Of a stretch of DNA of 18,362 nucleotides, positions 13,897 through 18,362 are shown piece by piece. The DNA comes from a bacterium (GTDB lineage Bacteria; Patescibacteriota; Minisyncoccia; Moranbacterales; DUUL01): the NCBI GenBank assembly GCA_030641245.1, contig DAOWHU010000104.1:1-18362 (forward strand), written 5' to 3'. Under the pieces are notes generated by a model. It saw only the letters and a list, made by a program, of their open reading frames with translations. It ran no database searches and was not told where the DNA came from. The translations under genes and the position numbers were made by a program. Numbering within the stretch: the stretch's first letter is position 1; each line of letters starts with the position of its first letter.

Positions 13897-14826
13897 ATGC
13901 TTGTTTCAGTTATTGTTCCTCTTTATAACGAGGAAGAAAATGTGGCTCAGCTACATAAAGAAATAAAAAAGGTTTTTAGAAAAGAAAAACTCAGGGGCGA
14001 GTTTATTTTTGTTGATGATGGAAGTTCAGATAAAACTTTGCAAAAACTAAAAAAACTGAAACCCATTAAAATAATTTCTTTTCGGAAAAATTTTGGTCAA
14101 ACAGCCGCTATGGACGCTGGGATTAAAGAAGCGAGAGGGAAGATAATAGTTACTATGGACGGAGATTTGCAAAATGATCCGGCCGATATTCCCAAATTAT
14201 TGAAAAAGTTAAAAGGAAACTATGATGTGATCTCGGGGTGGAGAAAAAAACGGCAGGATTCTTTTTCTAAGAAATTTCTTTCTCGAGGAGCCGATTGGTT
14301 GAGAAGTTTTTTAATTAAGGATGGTATTAACGACAGTGGGTGCTCTTTAAAGGTTTATCGAAAAGAATGTTTTGAGGATGTCGATTTATATGGAGAAATG
14401 CATCGATTTATTCCAGCGATTTTAAAAATAAAAGGGTTTAGAATTGGAGAAATGGTCGTTAATCATCGGCCTCGATTAGCGGGAGTTACTAAGTACAATT
14501 TTAAACGGGTGGCGAAAGGATTTTTGGATATGTTGAGTGTTTGGTTTTGGCGAAAATTTGCAGCTAGACCATTGCACCTGTTTGGTTTTATTGGGATGGT
14601 GTCCTCGACCATTGGTTCAGGGTTATTGGCTTGGATGTTTGTGGAGAGAGTTTTTTTGGGGGAGGCGATTGGCAATCGAATTTGGCCGACAGTTGGAATT
14701 TTTATGATTTTGACGGGGATTCAATTTTTTGTATTTGGTTTATTGGCTGATATTTTAATAAAAACTTTTCACAAGGTCAAAAATGAGCATCCCTATAACA
14801 TAAAAGAAATTATCAAAAACAAATAG
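13897..14826 (+). CDS. Family 2 glycosyltransferase, polyprenyl-phosphate hexosyltransferase type (DPM1/GtrB-like)
   Basis: The enzyme probably moves a sugar from a nucleotide donor to undecaprenyl phosphate, giving a lipid-linked donor for envelope glycans or protein glycosylation. The 309-residue protein has a GT-A catalytic domain with SVIVPLYNEEENV (4-16), FVDDGSSDKT (38-47), FGQTAAMDAGI, the metal-binding DGD (88-90, MDGDLQNDP) and MHRFIPAI. Two C-terminal TM helices (about 228-250 and 267-290) are typical of GtrB/ArnC-like enzymes. The acceptor is inferred from this architecture, and the sugar cannot be told. The ATG has no Shine-Dalgarno motif. Its TAG stop is only 4 bases before the -35 box of the rplU promoter. 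Confidence 0.88.
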   Translation: MLVSVIVPLYNEEENVAQLHKEIKKVFRKEKLRGEFIFVDDGSSDKTLQKLKKLKPIKIISFRKNFGQTAAMDAGIKEARGKIIVTMDGDLQNDPADIPKLLKKLKGNYDVISGWRKKRQDSFSKKFLSRGADWLRSFLIKDGINDSGCSLKVYRKECFEDVDLYGEMHRFIPAILKIKGFRIGEMVVNHRPRLAGVTKYNFKRVAKGFLDMLSVWFWRKFAARPLHLFGFIGMVSSTIGSGLLAWMFVERVFLGEAIGNRIWPTVGIFMILTGIQFFVFGLLADILIKTFHKVKNEHPYNIKEIIKNK

Positions 14827-14830
14827 GATC

Positions 14831-14859
14831 TTGACAGATAAAAGAAAGTTTGCAATACT
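14831..14859 (+). promoter_or_regulatory. Predicted rplU promoter
   Basis: A perfect TTGACA (14831-14836), a 17-base spacer and AATACT (14854-14859), preceded by TGC to make an extended -10 box. Transcription would start near 14866 and give a leader of about 75 bases. Confidence 0.6.
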
Positions 14860-14860
14860 G

Positions 14861-14912
14861 GGGACTGTCTTTACGAAAATTTATTCAAATACAATCCCTG
14901 GGACTGTATTTG
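14861..14912. promoter_or_regulatory. Palindrome and GGGACTGT repeat in the rplU leader
   Basis: CAAATACAATCCC (14886-14898) and GGGACTGTATTTG (14900-14912) are complementary at 12 of 13 positions around a single base, so the innermost pairs would open in RNA. The word GGGACTGT occurs at 14861-14868 and 14900-14907. It could be an RNA leader element or a protein-binding site. Autogenous control by L21 is a guess. Confidence 0.4.
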
Positions 14913-14941
14913 GATTGTTCTAATTATTTCATTTCAATTAG

Positions 14942-15247
14942 ATGTTAGCGGTTATCCAAACTGGTGGTAAACAATATGATGTTCGAGAAGGAGACAAAAT
15001 CGAAATAGAAAAACTGGAAGGTGAAGTTGGCAGTAAGGTTGTTTTCGACCAAGTCTTGCTTTTGGACGATGGGAAAAAGGTTCAAATTGGGAAACCTGTT
15101 TTGGAAAACCAAGAAGTTGAAGGAAAAATCTTAGAGCAGAAGAAAGCTTCTAAGATTATTATTATCAAGCAAAAACCTAAGAAGCGTTATTTTAAAAAAC
15201 AAGGGCACGCTCAAAAATTAACGGTTGTTGAAATAACTAAAGTCTAA
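14942..15247 (+). CDS. rplU: 50S ribosomal protein L21
   Basis: L21 binds 23S rRNA in the large subunit. The 101-residue protein is of family length and shows MLAVIQTGGKQYDVREGDKIEIEKL at the N-terminus, IGKPVLENQEVEGKIL in the middle, and the basic KKRYFKKQGHAQKLTVVEI signature at the end. In most bacteria rpmA (L27) follows rplU. Here the next gene is rpsJ with its own promoter, so the usual rplU-rpmA pair is broken. The start has no Shine-Dalgarno motif. Confidence 0.95.
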   Translation: MLAVIQTGGKQYDVREGDKIEIEKLEGEVGSKVVFDQVLLLDDGKKVQIGKPVLENQEVEGKILEQKKASKIIIIKQKPKKRYFKKQGHAQKLTVVEITKV

Positions 15248-15263
15248 AGAACTGTCCTGTAAG

Positions 15264-15292
15264 CTTGACATACTCGTCAAGATGTATATAAT
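15264..15292 (+). promoter_or_regulatory. Consensus promoter for rpsJ with dyad over the -35 box
   Basis: TTGACA (15265-15270), a 16-base spacer and TATAAT (15287-15292) match both consensus hexamers exactly. A perfect 6-bp dyad CTTGAC (15264-15269) and GTCAAG (15276-15281) covers the -35 element and might be an operator or a chance palindrome. The rpsJ ATG is 26 bases after the -10 box, so the leader would be about 20 bases. Confidence 0.72.
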
Positions 15293-15318
15293 AAACTTGT
15301 TGTAAATTAATAAGATAG

Positions 15319-15672
15319 ATGACTAAAGCAGAGAACGTTAAATCAAAAAAAGAAAGTGAAGGCGAAGTTCAATCCAGAATTCGAATTAAAGTGAAGGCCT
15401 ATGACAATAAAGTCATTGATCAATCTGTTCGGAAAATAGTTGACACTGCTCAGAGAACTGGAGTGAAGATAGTTGGTCCAGTGCCGTTGCCGACTGCAAT
15501 CAAAAAAGTGACTGTAAACAAATCCACTTTTGTTCATGAAGATAGTCGGGATCAGTATGAGATTAGAACTCACAAGAGACTAATTGATATTTTAGAACCA
15601 ACTGACAAGACTATTGAAGATTTAACCAACCTTGATCTACCAGCGGGGGTGGGAATTGAAATTAAAATGTAG
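15319..15672 (+). CDS. rpsJ: 30S ribosomal protein S10
   Basis: S10 is a head protein of the small subunit and in other bacteria also the NusE antitermination factor. The 117-residue product has [57 protein letters not shown] and the C-terminal [11 protein letters not shown], which are all diagnostic. About 16 extra charged residues precede the conserved core ([18 protein letters not shown]), making it a little longer than usual. It is the first gene of the S10 operon but is followed by a 277-bp gap holding two palindromes before rplC. Its TAG stop is the start of palindrome E4. Confidence 0.96.
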   Translation: MTKAENVKSKKESEGEVQSRIRIKVKAYDNKVIDQSVRKIVDTAQRTGVKIVGPVPLPTAIKKVTVNKSTFVHEDSRDQYEIRTHKRLIDILEPTDKTIEDLTNLDLPAGVGIEIKM

Positions 15673-15807
15673 TTAAAATCTGTAAATTTGGCACATTTTT
15701 TTGTCGAAATTGATAATTCCAGTTCGCCGTACCGAAGAAGAAGTACGTCTCGTTGGAATTACCAATTTCGCCTTCGAACTGCACGCAAATTTACAAATTT
15801 TAATCTA
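15670..15807. repeat. Stop-anchored palindromic element E4 (rpsJ 3' end)
   Basis: The nested stems are unusually complete. The outer stem 15670-15690 pairs with 15786-15807 (one mismatch, one extra base) and begins at the rpsJ TAG. The inner stem 15705-15721 pairs with 15754-15770 (16 of 17). The central stem is CGTAC (15728-15732) with GTACG (15743-15747). Interior motifs TTTGTCGA, GTACCG, GTACGTCTCG and GAACTGCACGCAAAT relate it to E3, and the last also to E2. Confidence 0.87.
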
Positions 15808-15854
15808 AATAATACTAATTTAAGTCCTTGAAGGAAACTAAATTAGCTTTGATG

Positions 15855-15911
15855 CCGAATATTTTTATAAGGCCAGTCGGAGTTGTTTGGAAGCCTTATA
15901 AAAATATTCGG
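15855..15911 (+). promoter_or_regulatory. Perfect 19-bp stem-loop in the rplC leader
   Basis: CCGAATATTTTTATAAGGC (15855-15873) is exactly repeated in inverse at 15893-15911, with a 19-base loop (15874-15892) and TTTT directly after. It ends 38 bases before the rplC ATG. It may be an attenuator, a terminator between rpsJ and rplC, or a ribosomal-protein-responsive leader. It has no obvious sequence tie to E1-E4. Confidence 0.7.
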
Positions 15912-15949
15912 TTTTAAATTTGTTAATTAGGAATTATTTCCAAAATATT

Positions 15950-16537
15950 ATGAAGTTAATTTTAGGGAAAAAAATAGGAATGACCACCATTTATAATGAT
16001 AATGGAGAAGCTCAAAACGTTACTTTGATAGAGAGCGGAAAAAACGTGGTTACTCAAATTAGAACTTCAGACAAAGACGGGTATTCAGCTATTCAAGTTG
16101 GATTGGAAAGTTCTAAGAAAAACAGGAAGTTCGACGAAATACAAGAGTTCCGGTTTAGCGAGGAAGAGATAAGGGATGTCAAAGTCGGAGACGAGATTGT
16201 ATTGGATGGTTTTGAAATTGGAGATAAAGCTAAAGTTTCTGGAATAACTAAAGGTAAAGGTTTCCAGGGAGTAGTTAAGAAATGGGGATTTGCTGGTTCA
16301 CCAGCTTCTCATGGACATCGACACGACCTTAGAGCGCCTGGATCTATCGGAAGCGCTTATCCTCAGAAAGTTTTCAAAGGGAAAAAAATGGCAGGAAGAA
16401 TGGGCGGAAATAATAAGACTATTAAGAATATTGAAATTGTTTTCAAAGATACTGAGAAAAAATTATTGGCTTTGAAGGGAGCTATTCCTGGAAATAATGG
16501 TTCGATTATAAGAGTTTGGGTAAATGACAAATTTTAA
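15950..16537 (+). CDS. rplC: 50S ribosomal protein L3
   Basis: L3 is an early assembly protein near the peptidyl-transferase centre. From ATG 15950 the product is 195 residues and starts MKLILGKKIGMTTIYNDNGE, the normal L3 N-terminus. Frames reaching back to a TTG at 15920 would add ten atypical residues and are rejected. The family signature FAGSPASHGHRHDLRAPGSIGSAYPQKVFKGKKMAGRMGG is complete. rplD follows after 18 bp, in the standard S10-operon order. There is no Shine-Dalgarno motif at normal spacing; the nearest AGGA is about 18 bases upstream. Confidence 0.96.
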   Translation: MKLILGKKIGMTTIYNDNGEAQNVTLIESGKNVVTQIRTSDKDGYSAIQVGLESSKKNRKFDEIQEFRFSEEEIRDVKVGDEIVLDGFEIGDKAKVSGITKGKGFQGVVKKWGFAGSPASHGHRHDLRAPGSIGSAYPQKVFKGKKMAGRMGGNNKTIKNIEIVFKDTEKKLLALKGAIPGNNGSIIRVWVNDKF

Positions 16538-16555
16538 ACTAGCTATTTATATCTT

Positions 16556-17185
16556 ATGTTGAAAGTCGAAGTAAAAAAAATGAGCGGGGAAAAAGTAGAA
16601 GAACTTGAATTAAATCAGGAAGTTTTTGGGGTAGAAATTAAAGATGAGTTAATTCATCAAATCTATGTTTCCCAAGCTTCTAATCGAAGACAGGTTTTGG
16701 CTCATACTAAAACTCGATCAGATCGACAAGGATCAGGAAAGAAGCCTTGGAAGCAAAAAGGAACTGGACGAGCCCGAGCAGGAACGGCTAGTAGCCCAAT
16801 TTGGAGAAAGGGAGGAGTAGTTTTCGGACCAAGCAATGAAAGAAATTTTAAGAAAAAGATTAATCGGAAAATGAATAAATCTGCCATTAAAATGGCTTTA
16901 AGCGGGAAATTGAAAGACAAGGAATTGATTGTTTTGTCTGATAACAATTTCAGTGAAAAGAAAACCAAGAAAGCTCAAGAAGTTTTGAAAAATTTAGGGA
17001 TTGAAGGAAGCGTTTTATGGGCTTTTGAAAAGAAAGAGCTAGATAGTCAAATTGTTATTCGAAATTTGGAGAAAGTGGCCAGTATATTTACTGATAATAT
17101 CAATGTTTACGATATGCTGAATAACAAGCACTTGCTGATAACCAAAGAGGGAATTAAGAAATTGGAAGAAAAATACGGGAAATAA
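16556..17185 (+). CDS. rplD: 50S ribosomal protein L4
   Basis: L4 lines the exit tunnel, and in enterobacteria it represses its own operon through the S10 leader. The 209-residue product has the conserved loop SNRRQVLAHTKTRSDRQGSGKKPWKQKGTGRARAGTASSPIWRKGGVVFGP, followed by the KKKINRKMNKSAIKMALSGKL helix. Length and motifs are normal. It sits between rplC and rplW, 18 and 20 bp away. Whether it regulates this operon is unknown, but the hairpin upstream of rplC would be a candidate target. No Shine-Dalgarno motif precedes the ATG. Confidence 0.96.
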   Translation: MLKVEVKKMSGEKVEELELNQEVFGVEIKDELIHQIYVSQASNRRQVLAHTKTRSDRQGSGKKPWKQKGTGRARAGTASSPIWRKGGVVFGPSNERNFKKKINRKMNKSAIKMALSGKLKDKELIVLSDNNFSEKKTKKAQEVLKNLGIEGSVLWAFEKKELDSQIVIRNLEKVASIFTDNINVYDMLNNKHLLITKEGIKKLEEKYGK

Positions 17186-17205
17186 TAACTCCTTAACTAT
17201 ATTTT

Positions 17206-17631
17206 ATGACAGCGATGTTCGGATCTAAGAAAGAAGAAGAGAAGAAAAGCTTGGTTAAAAAAACCGCTGATAAAACTGTGGAGAAGAAAGCCAAGAAGGT
17301 TGCGAAGAAAAAAGTTAAGAAAATATCGGAAGATTTGATTAAAAAAGCTGATTTGGTTAATAGCGTTATTATCGCTCCGATTGTTTCTGAAGACGCTATG
17401 AATAAAACTACGTTTGGAAAATATGTTTTTAAAGTAAATCCGAGAAGCAATAAGAATCAAATAGCGGAAGCGGTAGAAGTTTTATACGGAGTGGAAGTGA
17501 CCAAGGTGAATGTTATGAAATATAAGCAGAAAAATCATCGATTCAGAACGACTAAAGGTCAAAAAAGTGGATACAAGAAGGCCGTAGTTACTCTTAAGTC
17601 TGGACAGGAAATTCAATTATTTAGTGAATAA
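17206..17631 (+). CDS. rplW: 50S ribosomal protein L23 with Lys-rich N-terminal extension
   Basis: L23 surrounds the tunnel exit and is the docking site for trigger factor and SRP. The conserved core begins near residue 50 (LVNSVIIAPIVSEDAMNKTTFGKYVFKV) and includes NKNQIAEAVEVLYGVEVTKVNV and the basic HRFRTTKGQKSGYKKAVVTL. Before it is a ~48-residue extension made mainly of Lys, Glu, Val and Ala, with 18 lysines in the first 47 residues. The extension is probably disordered and near the tunnel exit. The start at 17206 is the first ATG; a second ATG three codons on (MFGSKKEEE) is also possible. Confidence 0.94.
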   Translation: MTAMFGSKKEEEKKSLVKKTADKTVEKKAKKVAKKKVKKISEDLIKKADLVNSVIIAPIVSEDAMNKTTFGKYVFKVNPRSNKNQIAEAVEVLYGVEVTKVNVMKYKQKNHRFRTTKGQKSGYKKAVVTLKSGQEIQLFSE

Positions 17632-17658
17632 GAATTCCATCAATTAATTTAAAGAATC

Positions 17659-18362
17659 ATGTCAGTAAAGATTTACAAAAGGAATAATGCTGGAAGACGA
17701 AATATGTCGATTGTAAAATCGGACAATTTGACTGATGCTAAACCTCACAAAAGTCTCTCTAAGGTTTTTAAACGATGTAAAGGTAGAGCAAACGGAACGA
17801 TCACTATGCGACATCGAGGAGGCGGAAATAAGAGAAAATATCGATTTGTTGATTTTAAAATGGACAAATTTGGTATTCCAGCTAAAGTTATTTCAATTGA
17901 AAAAGATCCGAATAGAAGTGCTTTGATTGCTTTAATTTGTTATGCTGATGGAGAAAAGAGATATGTTTTGGCCACAGAGGGGATGAAAAAGGACCAAAAA
18001 ATTATCATTGACGAAAAAACTCCAATTGAAAATGGCAATCGACTGAAATTAAGGAATATTCCAGTAGGAACTGTGGTTAGCAATGTCGAAATGAAGGTTG
18101 GCAAAGGCGGGCAAATTGCTCGAAGTGCCGGAGCCTCAGTAATTGTTCAGGCGATTGAAGCTGGAATGGCTCATTTGAAAATGAGTTCTAGTGAAATCCG
18201 AATGATTCCAGCCGATTGTTATGCTACAATTGGACAATCCAGTAATTTTGAGCACAGTGCTTATAGAGTTGGAAAGGCCGGAAGGAAACGACATATGGGT
18301 AGGCGTCCTAAAGTTCGAGGTTCAGCTATGAACCCTGTTGATCATCCACATGGTGGAGGAGA
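17659..18362 (+). CDS. rplB: 50S ribosomal protein L2, 5' part (runs off the window)
   Basis: L2 is needed for subunit association and the peptidyl-transferase centre. 234 residues are visible, starting MSVKIYKRNNAGRRNMS. Diagnostic blocks are TITMRHRGGGNKRKYRFVDF (N-terminal OB-like domain), NIPVGTVVSNVEMKVGKGGQIARSAGASV (SH3-like domain) and the C-terminal RGSAMNPVDHPHGGGE loop containing the functionally important histidine. Only the last few dozen residues lie outside. It follows rplW by 27 bp in standard order. Its frame is open to the window edge, with no internal stop. No AGGAGG-like motif precedes the ATG. Confidence 0.97.
   Translation, partial: MSVKIYKRNNAGRRNMSIVKSDNLTDAKPHKSLSKVFKRCKGRANGTITMRHRGGGNKRKYRFVDFKMDKFGIPAKVISIEKDPNRSALIALICYADGEKRYVLATEGMKKDQKIIIDEKTPIENGNRLKLRNIPVGTVVSNVEMKVGKGGQIARSAGASVIVQAIEAGMAHLKMSSSEIRMIPADCYATIGQSSNFEHSAYRVGKAGRKRHMGRRPKVRGSAMNPVDHPHGGG

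Noticed and set aside
15248..15318. rpmA (L27) or another small gene expected after rplU
   Set aside because: The 71 bases contain only the rpsJ promoter and its short leader; no L27-like peptide is present in any frame.
2526..15807. CRISPR array or insertion sequence
   Set aside because: The repeats are palindromes at separate gene ends, not regularly spaced direct repeats, and no transposase or cas gene is present.
15920..15922. TTG start for rplC
   Set aside because: It would add ten residues not found in L3, and the canonical MKLILGKKIGM begins at 15950.
16702..17460. Long minus-strand open frames opposite rplD and rplW
   Set aside because: They are shadows of Lys-rich coding sequence (Phe/Leu-rich on the reverse), lacking any family motif.
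1..18362. tRNA, rRNA or tmRNA genes
   Set aside because: No GTTCRA-type T-loop with matching acceptor stem or rRNA-like stretch was found by eye in any gap.

Overview
The window most resembles part of a small, AT-rich chromosome from a Candidatus Phyla Radiation (Patescibacteria, Parcubacteria-like) bacterium. This is inferred from gene content and style, not from a search. All supported genes lie on the + strand and are tightly packed. Several products are divergent or minimal versions of their families. Near-consensus sigma70-type promoters are common, yet almost no start codon has a Shine-Dalgarno motif. TGA ends genes here (gatC and the PH-domain gene), so the recoded UGA=Gly code of some CPR lineages is excluded.

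Layout. 1-2529: the 3' part of ligA, then gatC and gatA, each touching or overlapping the next. 2816-4380: a YraN/UPF0102 nuclease-like protein, a winged-helix/degenerate nucleotidyltransferase protein and a three-TM membrane protein. 4524-7317: a large membrane glycosyltransferase, a two-TM small protein and a PH-domain membrane protein. 7557-9987: dnaJ, an unrecognised 107-residue protein and a double-receiver response regulator. 10026-12399: scpA and scpB (condensin partners), then an exported D,D-carboxypeptidase. 12498-14826: mraY and a polyprenyl-phosphate glycosyltransferase. 14942-18362: rplU, then rpsJ, rplC, rplD, rplW and the 5' part of rplB (start of the S10 ribosomal operon).

Together the genes cover housekeeping: replication and repair (ligA), Gln/Asn-tRNA amidation (gatCA; gatB is not here), chromosome segregation (scpAB), protein folding (dnaJ), envelope building (mraY, carboxypeptidase, two GT2 enzymes) and translation.

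The most unusual content is between the genes. Nearly every intergenic gap over about 90 bp holds a long imperfect palindrome. In five of them the 5' arm starts at or on the upstream gene's stop codon. Outer arm sequences differ from locus to locus but pair within each locus, while four share interior motifs (two are 50/51 identical over the core). This looks like a dispersed element family sitting inside gene-specific stop-proximal stem-loops. The scpA-scpB gap seems to hold an uninterrupted stem. No transposase, tRNA, rRNA or CRISPR array was seen.
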